Of a stretch of 37,532 nt of DNA, positions 19,823-27,793 are shown one piece after another. The translations under genes and the position numbers were made by a program. Position 1 is the stretch's first letter. Each line of letters opens with the position of its first letter. The DNA is taken from the IMG/VR virus record IMGVR_UViG_3300044612_001896, positions 1 through 37,532 of that record; one strand, 5' to 3'. Below the pieces are notes generated by a model. It saw nothing but the letters and a program-made list of their open reading frames with translations. It did no database searches and had not been told where the DNA came from. The DNA comes from a virus.

Positions 19823-21543
19823 TTAACCCACCCTTCGGCTACCGCGTCGGGGTTGCGGCGTTTGAATATGGTTTTCCCGCGCTCATTGGCTTCGGGATTT
19901 TGCTGGCGTCGGTAGCACTCGTCGGTCGCTGCCCCGGTAAAAAGCGGGTGATCGTGGTAGAACTTGATGTGTCGGGCTTGTTCGACTGCGCCGTCACGGT
20001 AAGCGCGAAAGCTGAACTCGGTGTCCGACCAGTAGCCGTCGTATTCGGGGCAAAGCAGCCAATCCCTACCCAGCCACCACCGCCAGTTGAAAGTCATGAT
20101 GGTCATGAGCTTTTCGCCGGGCTGATCGAAGCCGTCCGAAACATGCAGCACGGTCGGTTTATCCATGTGTGGCGTCATGGCTTGGATGACCTGCTCGTCC
20201 CAGCCGTGCGGCGGGTAAACGTCCGATTGCGCCATGATAAAGATGCGCGCCCCAGATGCGGTGGCTGCGCGGGCGGCGGCATTGTAGTTCGCCACGGCGC
20301 TACTGTGGCCTTCGGGCACGGCAGGAGCCAGACCGTGCGGGTAGTGTTGCAACTGCTCGACAACCTCCGTGTCGCTCTCGCAGATGCCGAAATAATACGC
20401 CACCCGCTCCGGGTGCGCGGCGCGCTCCAGCCAAAGGTTGCGAACCTCGATGTCCTTTTGCCCTCTGCCCGCCGGGTGTCCTACGGCGATGCGGGGCTTG
20501 AGGCGCTTCTGCCATTCTTTGCGGAGGCGTGCTGCTTCTTTGGTGTGCCCGGCTTTGGCAAGGGCCAGCGTTTTCAAATCGTGCGCTCGCCAGCCGTAGA
20601 GAGAGGCGTCGTGTGTCCATGAGGGTTCGTCCGGCATGGCTTGTGCCTCCATCGCATTGGCATAGGCCAGCGCTTTGCTGGCCTTGCCGCGCGCGAGGTG
20701 CAGCTTGGCAAGCTCGGCATAGCCTTCCCGCCGGTGCGGCATGAGACGCACGGCTTCCAGCAGCGGGCGCTCGGCTTCGTCCACGTCTTTGATCCAGCGG
20801 CCAATCGTCTGATAGGCCACAAACTTTTCTTCGTCGCCGAGGTCTTCCCTGCCCGTGGCAATGACAGCGGCGTGCATAGCAGTTGGAATGTCCTGCTGAA
20901 TTTCGCATTCGCGGAATAAAAACCACCACTCTCGTCCCGTGCGCTTTTCGGGCGGGATGCTTTCTAGGATGTTGCGGTTGCGGGTGACGCTGCCGCGTTT
21001 GTTGGTCTGCGGCATGTGCATGACTTGCAATTCCGCGCACCATGAATTTTCCGTGTTGTCATTCGTCTCAATGTCTTCGTGAACGGCATTGATCCATTGC
21101 TTGAACGCGGCGGCTTTGACCATGCGGATGCGCCGCGCGTAACTGCCGTTAGCATTTGTGATATACGGCGAGAAAATGGCGTCGCCTTCCATCGGATGCC
21201 CCTCGCGTATCATCCGCAGGACTTCCGCGCCCGTAGGAGTCAGCAAATCGTCGCAATCGGCCCACATGATCCAGTCCGTGCTTTCGGGGGCCAGCGCGAA
21301 TGTCTGGTTGCGAGCGGCGGCGAAGTTATCGACATGCGCCCAATCTTTGCCTGCCTCGCTGTTGAGGTATTCCCCGGTGAGGCATCCGCGCGCCTTGGCG
21401 ATGTCCAGCGTGGCGTCTGGCGTCTGATTGCCGATGGCGCGGACGACAGAGACGGAATCAACGTGCGGCTGAAAGCTGTCGAGAAAGCGGCTGATGTTGT
21501 CCGCTTCGTTGCCGCAAATTATGCCAAGATGAATTTTTGCCAC
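19819..21543 (-). CDS. Two-domain glycosyltransferase with TPR-like centre, 574 aa
   Basis: GTG at 21543. Residues 1-200 are a GT2 domain (IHLGIICGNEADNISRFLDS, metal motif WADCDD) like SunS-type transferases. Residues about 220-350 are helical repeats of TPR character (GYAELAKLHLARGKASKALA). Residues 370-570 form a second GT-A-like domain (ICESDTEVVEQLQH, AQSDVYPPHGWD, WSDTEFSFRAYRDG, YHDHPLF). Such proteins build a short glycan or glycosylate proteins. The terminator just upstream separates it from the capsid gene, and its GTG start has no visible Shine-Dalgarno. Confidence 0.82.
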   Translation of the reverse strand: MAKIHLGIICGNEADNISRFLDSFQPHVDSVSVVRAIGNQTPDATLDIAKARGCLTGEYLNSEAGKDWAHVDNFAAARNQTFALAPESTDWIMWADCDDLLTPTGAEVLRMIREGHPMEGDAIFSPYITNANGSYARRIRMVKAAAFKQWINAVHEDIETNDNTENSWCAELQVMHMPQTNKRGSVTRNRNILESIPPEKRTGREWWFLFRECEIQQDIPTAMHAAVIATGREDLGDEEKFVAYQTIGRWIKDVDEAERPLLEAVRLMPHRREGYAELAKLHLARGKASKALAYANAMEAQAMPDEPSWTHDASLYGWRAHDLKTLALAKAGHTKEAARLRKEWQKRLKPRIAVGHPAGRGQKDIEVRNLWLERAAHPERVAYYFGICESDTEVVEQLQHYPHGLAPAVPEGHSSAVANYNAAARAATASGARIFIMAQSDVYPPHGWDEQVIQAMTPHMDKPTVLHVSDGFDQPGEKLMTIMTFNWRWWLGRDWLLCPEYDGYWSDTEFSFRAYRDGAVEQARHIKFYHDHPLFTGAATDECYRRQQNPEANERGKTIFKRRNPDAVAEGWVK

Positions 21544-21548
21544 TTGCT

Positions 21549-21589
21549 AAAAAAAGGAAAGGGCCACAGCCGAGTGGAAGCCGTGACCC
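21549..21589 (-). terminator. Rho-independent terminator after the capsid gene
   Basis: On the minus strand GGGTCACGGC (21580-21589) pairs with GGCTGTGGCCC (21561-21571) in a stem of about 10 bp with two G-T pairs, followed by TTTCCTTTTTTT (21549-21560). It would cut transcription between capsid and the glycosyltransferase genes, making capsid mRNA dominant. An unlike hairpin precedes it. Confidence 0.75.
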
Positions 21590-21613
21590 TTCGGGTCGAA
21601 ACCCAGATGGAGA

Positions 21614-21643
21614 CTCCCGGCGGGCCACTCAATCCGCCGGGAG
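21614..21643 (-). terminator. Strong GC hairpin downstream of the capsid gene
   Basis: CTCCCGGCGG and CCGCCGGGAG form a perfect 10-bp stem with a 10-base loop, beginning 13 nt after the capsid stop. No T-run follows directly. It may stabilise the 3' end of capsid mRNA or add to the terminator 25 nt further on. Confidence 0.65.
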
Positions 21644-21655
21644 GTGAACACACAC

Positions 21656-22507
21656 TTAGATGATGAGCGCCATCGTGTCGGACGTGAGGCCGGGGGCCGC
21701 GCCGAACATAAGCTCGATGGAGGCGTTGACCTGACGATTGTTGGTGCTGCCCCAGACGTTCCAGTAAACGGAAAGTCCGAGCTGATCCAAGGTCACGACT
21801 TGATCGCTGATCTGGAACTGCGAGGAAACCGCAGGGTCGATCATCGGCTTGGCCGCAGCCACGCACACCGCTTCGCGCGAGCAGGCAAAGCCGTCGAGGC
21901 CGCTGACTGCGCCGGTGAAGCTGTTGGCGTAGTAGATGCCCTGGTCGAATCCGTAGGCTCCGTTCTGGAGCGGCAGGAAATCGGCGTTGGTGGGGATGAG
22001 CGCCGAGTAGATCGACGGGGTGACGACCAAGCCCTTGTTGGTGGACTTGCTGATCTTGCTCCAAAGCGAGGCCAGATGGCCGCTGCCGGGAGTGATCGTG
22101 GTCGTAGTGACGGTGGCCGCACCGAAGTTGACCGTGGTCACGGGCGTAATGGCGATGCTCCAGAGCTTGTCGGCCAGAGCGTCCACGTTGATTTTGATGA
22201 GGTTCTCAAGGCGATGACCGAGCGCGAGATCCGCTTGGCTGATGCCGAAGAACTGAGCCACGTGATCCAAGGTGACGGTGGCCTTGCCAACGGTCACATC
22301 GGAGCCGGGTTCAAAATTGGTCGGGTTAACAGCGGTGGCGCTGGTTGCCGAGACGATGGGCACCTGAATGGTGTCCTTTGCTTTCTTGACCTCGTTGGAG
22401 AAGTCTGTGGTGAAGATGCGAAGCGGGGCGAGGCGATTAGCCAAGACCGTTTGCACTTGCTGCGAGATGGTGGCGACCACCAGCCCGGAATCGAATACGT
22501 TAGCCAT
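21656..22507 (-). CDS. Major capsid protein, 283 aa
   Basis: The start follows a leader with repeated CAACC/CCAAC motifs (22508-22551) and no Shine-Dalgarno. The protein is like P22-type or related coat proteins: N-terminal helix (ANVFDSGLVVATISQQVQTV), strands with conserved DTIQVPIVSATSATAVNP, then FGISQADLALGHRLENLI and a beta-rich C-terminus. It assembles the procapsid. It follows the protease/scaffold gene as in lambda-like phages and ends at a strong hairpin-terminator pair. Confidence 0.85.
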   Translation of the reverse strand: MANVFDSGLVVATISQQVQTVLANRLAPLRIFTTDFSNEVKKAKDTIQVPIVSATSATAVNPTNFEPGSDVTVGKATVTLDHVAQFFGISQADLALGHRLENLIKINVDALADKLWSIAITPVTTVNFGAATVTTTTITPGSGHLASLWSKISKSTNKGLVVTPSIYSALIPTNADFLPLQNGAYGFDQGIYYANSFTGAVSGLDGFACSREAVCVAAAKPMIDPAVSSQFQISDQVVTLDQLGLSVYWNVWGSTNNRQVNASIELMFGAAPGLTSDTMALII

Positions 22508-22551
22508 ATCTTTGGTTGATTAGGTTGGGTTTGTTGGTTGTTGGTTTTTCC

Positions 22552-23631
22552 TTAGCTGGTGGCCTTGGAAAGTGAGGCGCGAGCGGCCCAAATGGCCTTC
22601 TTGTGCTCGGCAAAAAGTTGGTTGGCGGTTGCGTAGTCCTTGGCCTCGACTGCGGCCATCCACTGCGACACAGGGTCGGACTCTTCGGACTTGGCGGCAG
22701 GTGCCGCGGTTACTGCGGCAACGCCGGTGGATTTTTCCAACGCCACGAAAGATGCTTTGACTTTCGCCAGTTCATCGGCAGAGGCTTCGGCTTCGACTTC
22801 ACGCGCGGCGAGGTCGGCTTTGACGGAGTTCAGTTCCTCGTCTTTGCTGGCAAGTTCGCTGGTGAGGCGTTCGACTTCCTGCTTGAGGGATGCGATTTCT
22901 TCGGCGGATTCGTCTTTGACTTCTGCTTCGGCAACGACCGGTGCGTTTTCGACAACGGGGGTTTCTTCCGCGACCGGCTCAACCGCTGGAGCGGTCACGG
23001 CTTCGGAAACAACGGAGTTTTCAGCGTTTTGCATGTTACGCTTGGCGAAACTGTCAAATCGCGAGCGCAAATCTTTGATGCTGGCGGCGGCGGGGATGCC
23101 GTCTTCGATGGCATCGACAAAGCCGAGCGCGGCAGCTTCCAGGGCTGTCAGCCAGGTCTCTTCGTCCATGAGGCGGCTGATTTCTTCGGATGGCAGGCCG
23201 CTTTTGCGCTGATAACCGCGCACCAGCGTGGCCTTCATGGTGTCGAGCAAATCGGCCTGCTTGCGGAGGTCGTCGGCTTCACCGGCGGCCAGGGTCCACG
23301 GGTTGTGGATCATGAGCAGGGCGTTGTCGCTCATGTAGGTCGGGTTGCCCGACATGGCGATGTAGCTCGCCATCGAAGCGGCAAGGCCGTCGATGTGAAC
23401 GGTGACTCCGCCCTCGTGGCGGTTTAAGGCGTTGGCAATGGCCGAGCCGTCGATGATTTCTCCACCGGGGGAGTTGATGCGGAGGTGGACGTGCTGGCCT
23501 TTGTATTCGCGGAGTTCGGCAATGAACTCTTTTGCGCCGATGCCGAACGCACCGATTTCGTCGTAGATAGAAAGCTCAACCTCGCCGATCTTGTCGGAAG
23601 CTGCCTTAAACGCATACCATTTTCGGGACAT
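22552..23631 (-). CDS. ClpP-type prohead protease fused to a scaffold domain, 359 aa
   Basis: Residues 1-185 are an S14/ClpP-like serine protease: RINSPGGEIIDG, then GLAASMASYIAMSG with nucleophile Ser86, MIHNP with His109 and SRLMDEETW with Asp156. Residues about 200-320 are acidic coiled coil (EIASLKQEVERLTSELASKD), the scaffold part, as in lambda C/Nu3. The final part is helical. The enzyme cleaves scaffold and portal or capsid tails during maturation. Its start has a TTTGACA element 13 nt upstream. Confidence 0.92.
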   Translation of the reverse strand: MSRKWYAFKAASDKIGEVELSIYDEIGAFGIGAKEFIAELREYKGQHVHLRINSPGGEIIDGSAIANALNRHEGGVTVHIDGLAASMASYIAMSGNPTYMSDNALLMIHNPWTLAAGEADDLRKQADLLDTMKATLVRGYQRKSGLPSEEISRLMDEETWLTALEAAALGFVDAIEDGIPAAASIKDLRSRFDSFAKRNMQNAENSVVSEAVTAPAVEPVAEETPVVENAPVVAEAEVKDESAEEIASLKQEVERLTSELASKDEELNSVKADLAAREVEAEASADELAKVKASFVALEKSTGVAAVTAAPAAKSEESDPVSQWMAAVEAKDYATANQLFAEHKKAIWAARASLSKATS

Positions 23632-23644
23632 GCACCCCTGCGGG

Positions 23645-23651
23645 TGTCAAA
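23645..23651 (-). promoter_or_regulatory. TTTGACA element, 13 nt before the protease gene
   Basis: Includes the portal gene's TGA stop (GTTTGACACC), then 13 nt to the ATG at 23631. Confidence 0.55.
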
Positions 23652-25140
23652 CGTCAGCGGGTGGGGGCGTCGCCACTTCCGCATCTTGCGTTGGTTCTGA
23701 GGCAATGGGTGAACCAGGCGCAGGCGGGAAAACGTCCGTGACGCTCAAGCCCGCGGCTTCGCATTTTTCCTTGCGACGAACAGCGGCAGCAATCGCTGCA
23801 TCCTCTTCGGCCTCCTCGTCCAGCCCATGCATCTCGGCAAAGCGGCGGGTGGACATGGCGCCGGTGCGGACGATTTCTAGTAAGGCCTTCGTGTCGCGGC
23901 CAAAGTCCACTGTGGCGCGGGCAGGCGGGATGAAGTCCACTCTCCACCAATCGTCGCGCAGCGGCAGGCGACCGGCTTGGATTTCCTGCCACACCCAGTA
24001 TTTCCAAAAGCGGCGACAGAATTGATTGATAAGCCACTCCTGCAACTCGGAGAAAAAAACCTGTGCGTCGGCCAGCACATAGCGGGTGTTTGCGCCGCCA
24101 ATGCCTGCCACCGACCACAGCATTTCGGGCGAAAGGCCGATGCCCCACGAAATGTCGCGGGCAAGAAAGTCTAAGAACGCTTGAAAATTATTGCCGGGAT
24201 GCTCGTTTTTGAACTGCTGCAATTTGCTGCCGGGTGGCAACTGCACGACGCCGGACTGTGAATAGAGTTTGTCGAGGGTGACGCTGCCGCTGCCGGTGTC
24301 CTGCTTTTTCAACGCGGCTCCCATGCCGATGTTCATGGCGTCGGGCGACTCGATGATGAAAGCTGGCTGGCTGGCGAGTTTGAATGTCTGCTTGGTGTAG
24401 CTGACAATATCGGCCATGTCGTGAAGGTGAATTGCGGCACGGGCCAGCCAAGACGGGCTGCGCGTGTAGCCGATGCGAACGGGACGGCGAAAATGCAAAA
24501 TGTCGTCAGCGGATACGTCAGTGGTGTTGGTTTTGTTTTCAGCCAGCACGCGGTATTGCGTCGGCTTGCCGTAGCGATCCACCCGCACGCCGTCCTGCCA
24601 CTGGTCTTGATCCAGCGGAGCCGAGGCGTTGCCGACGGCTTCGGCACCCATGAAGCGGACCAACGCGCGCCCGCTGTCGCTCTTGATAAACTGCCCGAAA
24701 AAGTCGCCGTCGATAGCGACGTGGCGAATGATAAAGCTCTGCGCTTCGTAAAAGTTGACCTGCCCGGCTGCGTCGAAGCCGAACGCTTCACGCCCGCAAG
24801 CGTCTTCAAACATTTCCTCGGCTTGCTTGTTCCATGCCTCGTCCGCGCTGCGGGCGGCGGGGATAATGCCGGTCCCGCAAACGTAACGCGCCACGCCGTC
24901 CACCGCGCGCGCGGCAAGGCCGACATTGTTGTAAAGCCACCGGGCCTTCCGCATGATGTTGACCCGCGTTCCGTTGGTTAGCTCTTGCCGAGGCTCAACC
25001 GTCGGCATGTAAATAAAAGTCCTGCCCGGCTGGTAAAGCTCTCCAGCCTCATACGCCGCGTTTTTTGCTTCGGGCTTGCGCGGGCGTCCGGCTCCGGGGC
25101 GGAATCCTCCGCGCTTTGATTTCGTTTGATTTTCGGCCAC
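23647..25140 (-). CDS. Portal protein (lambda gpB-like), 497 aa
   Basis: GTG at 25140, 13 nt after a TTTGACA element. It forms the dodecameric ring at the head vertex. The family features are RARWLYNNVGLAARAVDGVARYVCGTG, then VAIDGDFFGQF, PVRIGYTRSPSWLARAAIHL and SPEMLWSVAGIGGANTRYVL. The first 25 residues carry RGGFRPGAGRPRK, an AT-hook-like, very basic sequence usually seen in DNA-binding phage proteins, and an odd addition to a portal. The tail end is acidic and Pro-rich. Confidence 0.92.
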   Translation of the reverse strand: MAENQTKSKRGGFRPGAGRPRKPEAKNAAYEAGELYQPGRTFIYMPTVEPRQELTNGTRVNIMRKARWLYNNVGLAARAVDGVARYVCGTGIIPAARSADEAWNKQAEEMFEDACGREAFGFDAAGQVNFYEAQSFIIRHVAIDGDFFGQFIKSDSGRALVRFMGAEAVGNASAPLDQDQWQDGVRVDRYGKPTQYRVLAENKTNTTDVSADDILHFRRPVRIGYTRSPSWLARAAIHLHDMADIVSYTKQTFKLASQPAFIIESPDAMNIGMGAALKKQDTGSGSVTLDKLYSQSGVVQLPPGSKLQQFKNEHPGNNFQAFLDFLARDISWGIGLSPEMLWSVAGIGGANTRYVLADAQVFFSELQEWLINQFCRRFWKYWVWQEIQAGRLPLRDDWWRVDFIPPARATVDFGRDTKALLEIVRTGAMSTRRFAEMHGLDEEAEEDAAIAAAVRRKEKCEAAGLSVTDVFPPAPGSPIASEPTQDAEVATPPPADV

Positions 25141-25153
25141 GCACGGCGCGGCC

Positions 25154-25160
25154 TGTCAAA
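25154..25160 (-). promoter_or_regulatory. TTTGACA element, 13 nt before the portal gene
   Basis: Lies 3 nt after the gpW-like gene stop and does not include it. Confidence 0.55.
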
Positions 25161-25163
25161 CGA

Positions 25164-25457
25164 TCAGATGCGAGCAGGTGCCTCGCTCCAGTCGGCATAG
25201 ACCATCCCGGCGCTGCGAACTTTCGCGGGTTCGGCGGATGGCTCCAAGTCCTCGATCATGTCTTCGACGATGTTGAGGATGTCGCCTTTGCTATACTTGC
25301 GCGCCTGCCCGCTGGCGCTTCCACCCTCAAAGCCGGTCGAAGTAATAACGACCTCCGAGTCAGCAATGGAATACAGTTCGTCTGCCAATGACTTTAGCTG
25401 CGCTAATGTCTTTGTGCGTTTTAAGTGTTTCCTGATTCCTGCCAACTCGGAGGTCAT
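25164..25457 (-). CDS. gpW-like head-tail connector, 97 aa
   Basis: An N-terminal helix (HLKRTKTLAQLKSLADELYS) is followed by two strands (DSEVVITSTGFEG) and a helix (KGDILNIVEDMIEDLE), the alpha-beta-beta-alpha order of lambda gpW, which plugs the portal after packaging. It precedes the portal gene directly, as W precedes B in lambda. The ATG at 25457 has an ATTGACA element 14 nt upstream. The sequence match is weak; the call rests on layout and order. Confidence 0.6.
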   Translation of the reverse strand: MTSELAGIRKHLKRTKTLAQLKSLADELYSIADSEVVITSTGFEGGSASGQARKYSKGDILNIVEDMIEDLEPSAEPAKVRSAGMVYADWSEAPARI

Positions 25458-25471
25458 GCTTATTCTCTCAA

Positions 25472-25478
25472 TGTCAAT
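25472..25478 (-). promoter_or_regulatory. ATTGACA element, 14 nt before the gpW-like gene
   Basis: TTGACA is conserved but the base before it is A instead of T. The following 14 nt contain AGAGAA, a weak Shine-Dalgarno. Confidence 0.5.
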
Positions 25479-25487
25479 GCGCGACGT

Positions 25488-25598
25488 TTACCAGCCGAAC
25501 CACCTGCAAAAAAAACGCGCAACTGCTTCTAGCGACCAAACAAAGCCAATCGACGCGAAGCAAAAGATCAGCGCGGGCATAAGGCGATCCGCGCTCAC
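25488..25598 (-). CDS. Short membrane peptide, 36 aa
   Basis: The GTG at 25598 overlaps the stop of the DUF3102-like gene (GTGA). The peptide is one hydrophobic segment (LMPALIFCFASIGFVWSLEA) and an aromatic-basic end (RFFCRWFGW). It is a single-pass membrane peptide of unknown role at the end of the accessory cassette. Confidence 0.45.
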   Translation of the reverse strand: MSADRLMPALIFCFASIGFVWSLEAVARFFCRWFGW

Positions 25599-26149
25599 AG
25601 GCCGAACTCCGTTTTCAACTGCACGGCCAAGCGGGCAAGGCGATCGAACTCGTAAAGAAAGTCTTTTGCCGCATCGCGGCTCCACTCGGACGGGAGACGA
25701 TAGACTGTGCGGAAAGATAGCGAGAATGGCTGCTTGTCCTTGTCACTTTCGCCCTCGCCTTCGGTTTTGAGTTCTGGCTCCGGAATAATGCCCGTCAACT
25801 TGTAGGCGTCATTGATTCCTCTCACGTTCTCGTTGCTCAAATAAAAATCTAACTTTTTATTTGCCAGCCTCATCCACTTGTTCAGCGTAACGATTGAGCG
25901 GTCTTGTTCTTCCGCGCATTTTTTAAGCCACGGCAAGAACTCGCCGTGCGGCAAGATTTCCTTTGCCTTATTGCAGATTGCCCCCGCGTTCCAAGCGTGA
26001 CCGATGGCAAGCTCGGCCCCGGCTTGGGCAAGGGCCGCGCAGCGGTCGGCTTCGTGAGCGCAGCGTTTTAGCTCTGCGGCACAAGTTTCTGCATCAACGC
26101 AGACTTCAAGGTTGAGAGACGGTTGGTTGAGGTGTAGTTCGTTTTGCAT
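25595..26149 (-). CDS. DUF3102-like protein, 184 aa
   Basis: The ATG at 26149 has an AC-rich leader AACACAGAACAA shared with the gene at 27389. Its beginning overlaps the end of the upstream HTH gene by 82 nt. The block AWNAGAICNKAKEILPHGEFLPWLKKC followed by RSIVTLNKWMRLAN resembles the DUF3102 domain of phage and plasmid proteins, which often precedes a helical DNA-binding region. It is probably regulatory. The function is unknown. Confidence 0.65.
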   Translation of the reverse strand: MQNELHLNQPSLNLEVCVDAETCAAELKRCAHEADRCAALAQAGAELAIGHAWNAGAICNKAKEILPHGEFLPWLKKCAEEQDRSIVTLNKWMRLANKKLDFYLSNENVRGINDAYKLTGIIPEPELKTEGEGESDKDKQPFSLSFRTVYRLPSEWSRDAAKDFLYEFDRLARLAVQLKTEFGL

Positions 26150-26766
26150 TTGTTCTGTGTTTCTTTTCTTTGGTTATGGACTTTTTTAGCCCGTTTTCTA
26201 TAAACCTCGACCGCACGGTCTGACTTCATTCCGCGCGATTGCCGAAGGTCAAATTTGCGTTTATATTGCCGCACCGTGGCGCTGACGTTGGCCCGCGTAT
26301 AACCGAACTTTTCGGCAATCTGAGTCTCAGTCATACGCGTGCGGCCAAGGGCAAACAGGAGCGCGTAGCCGTGCATGGCGATCTGCCGCGCCGAGGCGCG
26401 CACATAACCGCCCTCGCCCATGAGCGTGCCCGTGACGGTTTGCAAAATGATGAGCGCAGCCTCCTCGCCCCGCGCGCAAGAGCCGGGATCGTTCTCCTGC
26501 TCCATCCACTCGGCGGCTCCCGCCTCGACGCCCCTGCGGATAATGCCCTGCAAGTAAAGCAAGATGGCGTCAATGCCTGCGCCCTTGGTGATGAGCGCGG
26601 CCATGTCACGGCGCATCTGCTCGCGGAATTGTGCGATTCCGTCGAGGCAGTGATCCGAGAGCGCATCCTTCGGCAACTCCGGCCCGACGCGGTAATCGTC
26701 AAGCGGGTTGGCGTGATGCGCCAGTTGATCGTCTATTCGTTTAGCATCCGAGGTTGCGTGGTCCAT
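26068..26766 (-). CDS. HTH protein, possible late regulator, 232 aa
   Basis: The ATG at 26766 is preferred; an in-frame GTG at 26775 is possible. The C-terminal third has a helix-turn-helix (MTETQIAEKFGYTRANVSATVRQYKRKF) like sigma-factor region 4, followed by a very basic tail (KSDRAVEVYRKRAKKVHNQRK). The N-terminal part is helical. It has its own promoter (26806-26833). A DNA-binding regulator within the terminase-portal interval is unusual and may control late genes. Confidence 0.65.
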   Translation of the reverse strand: MDHATSDAKRIDDQLAHHANPLDDYRVGPELPKDALSDHCLDGIAQFREQMRRDMAALITKGAGIDAILLYLQGIIRRGVEAGAAEWMEQENDPGSCARGEEAALIILQTVTGTLMGEGGYVRASARQIAMHGYALLFALGRTRMTETQIAEKFGYTRANVSATVRQYKRKFDLRQSRGMKSDRAVEVYRKRAKKVHNQRKETQNKCKTNYTSTNRLSTLKSALMQKLVPQS

Positions 26767-26805
26767 TGCGGCCACGCGGGCGAGGTGTGAATCTCATCGG
26801 TGCGA

Positions 26806-26833
26806 AGATTAGCACAAATCGAAAATCGGTCAA
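26806..26833 (-). promoter_or_regulatory. Promoter of the HTH gene
   Basis: On the minus strand TTGACC (26828-26833), a 16-bp spacer and TAATCT (26806-26811). The -35 overlaps the stop of the upstream basic gene. The predicted start is near 26799, giving a leader of about 33 nt. Confidence 0.6.
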
Positions 26834-27000
26834 ATGGCCCCTTTGCGCTGCAAAGCTCGGATGCGGCGAACCTCCCCGGATTTTTTTCCCGCTTCGCTGT
26901 AATGCTTTTTGCTGCGGGCCTTGGCCTTGCCTGTGCCTGCCGCCCCGCCCTTTTTGCCAAGGGCGGCGGCGGCTTTGCTGATGTCGGTTTGTTTGCTCAT
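26830..27000 (-). CDS. Small basic protein, 56 aa
   Basis: The ATG at 27000 overlaps the DUF6908-like gene stop (ATGA). The product is Lys/Gly/Ala-rich (LGKKGGAAGTGKAKARSKKH, then YSEAGKKSGEVRRIRALQRK). It resembles short nucleic-acid-binding peptides found in bacterial and phage genomes with repeated KKGG and GKK motifs. A role in DNA or RNA binding is likely from charge alone. Confidence 0.6.
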   Translation of the reverse strand: MSKQTDISKAAAALGKKGGAAGTGKAKARSKKHYSEAGKKSGEVRRIRALQRKGAI

Positions 27001-27389
27001 GCTGCCCCCTTTATTTTAGTCGCGGCTTCGACAAATCCTTGCTCGCGGATGTTGCGGTTCCATATGCTTGCGAATTGTTGAAGCTCCCGCTTCACGGTTG
27101 GGCGAATCATTTTGGCCCCGTCTTCACGGGTGAAATAAACGGTTTGCTCAAAGCCCGTGCAAGCCTTGAAATAATACGGCCACAGCTTGCCGTCCCATTC
27201 CTCAAAGCACATTTCGGGATCGGTCAGCAGGTCGCCGTTTTGCTCGTAGTAGTGAGCAACGGAGATTGCTGGATGCCCGTTTGGCCCGGTGCCGATGCGC
27301 TCAATGACGAGCGGCATAAACAGGCCGTTTTCAATTTTGCAGTAAGACGGGTTGCCCTGCTTGGCGAGGATTTGTTGTATGGTTTTCAT
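26997..27389 (-). CDS. DUF6908-like protein, 130 aa
   Basis: ATG at 27389. The pattern LVIERIGTGPNGHPAISVAHYYEQNGDLLTDPEMCFEE followed by WPYYFKA and GFEQTVY recalls DUF6908, a domain of unknown function in phages, plasmids and integrative elements, often close to anti-restriction or conjugation genes. The exact role is unknown. The leader has AACCAACC and ACACAGAACA, shared with other genes of this cassette. Confidence 0.65.
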   Translation of the reverse strand: MKTIQQILAKQGNPSYCKIENGLFMPLVIERIGTGPNGHPAISVAHYYEQNGDLLTDPEMCFEEWDGKLWPYYFKACTGFEQTVYFTREDGAKMIRPTVKRELQQFASIWNRNIREQGFVEAATKIKGAA

Positions 27390-27415
27390 TGTTCTGTGTT
27401 CGGTTGGTTAATTGA

Positions 27416-27691
27416 TTAGGCGGCAATGGCTTCGCGGTGCGCAGCGGCAACAAAAAGAATCTTCCGCATGGCGTCCGAGCGGTAATGATTAAGAGCTTCG
27501 TCGAGGCTGCGGTAGAATTTGCCCATGCCCTTCCACGCGCGATGGCTCGCGTTGTTCTGGCAAATGTCGATGCCCCACTTGTTGAAATAGACGTAGGCAG
27601 AAATTTTACCGCAGGCGATTTCCATGCCGACTCCGGTTTCGCATTTGAACGTGTTGAGTATCTGAGTTGTGTTTGTGTTCTGTGTTTTCAT
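27416..27691 (-). CDS. Hypothetical protein, 91 aa
   Basis: ATG at 27691, just after a promoter with an operator-like spacer. The transcript would be almost leaderless. The sequence has a strand-rich centre (EIACGKISAYVYFNKWGIDIC) and a helical end. No family recognised. It is the first gene of the accessory cassette between terminase and connector genes. Confidence 0.6.
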   Translation of the reverse strand: MKTQNTNTTQILNTFKCETGVGMEIACGKISAYVYFNKWGIDICQNNASHRAWKGMGKFYRSLDEALNHYRSDAMRKILFVAAAHREAIAA

Positions 27692-27700
27692 TACTCCCCC

Positions 27701-27729
27701 AAATTAAGACAACCGCTTGTCTTTGTAAA
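27701..27729 (-). promoter_or_regulatory. Promoter with inverted repeat in the spacer
   Basis: On the minus strand TTTACA (27724-27729), a 17-bp spacer and TAATTT (27701-27706). AAGACAA-CCGC-TTGTCTT (27706-27723) fills the spacer exactly, as an operator would. The -35 region shares CCTTTACAAAG with the region in front of the leftward RHH gene. Confidence 0.65.
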
Positions 27730-27747
27730 GGGAAAAGTTTCACCTTT

Positions 27748-27774
27748 TTCATCTTTTTTTTCACCCCCCCCCTA
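27748..27774. repeat. Adjacent homopolymer tracts (T8 and C9)
   Basis: A run of eight T, then CA, then nine C (plus strand), between the terminase stop and the promoter at 27729. Tracts of this length change length easily. They lie upstream of the -35, where they could tune promoter strength. Confidence 0.6.
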
Positions 27775-27793
27775 ACCCTTGAAAACAGAGGGT

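Noticed and set aside
26733-26960. 75-codon leftward frame overlapping the small basic gene and the HTH gene promoter.
   Set aside because: It is out of frame with the better-supported 56-aa gene (ATGA overlap with its neighbour) and covers a clear promoter.
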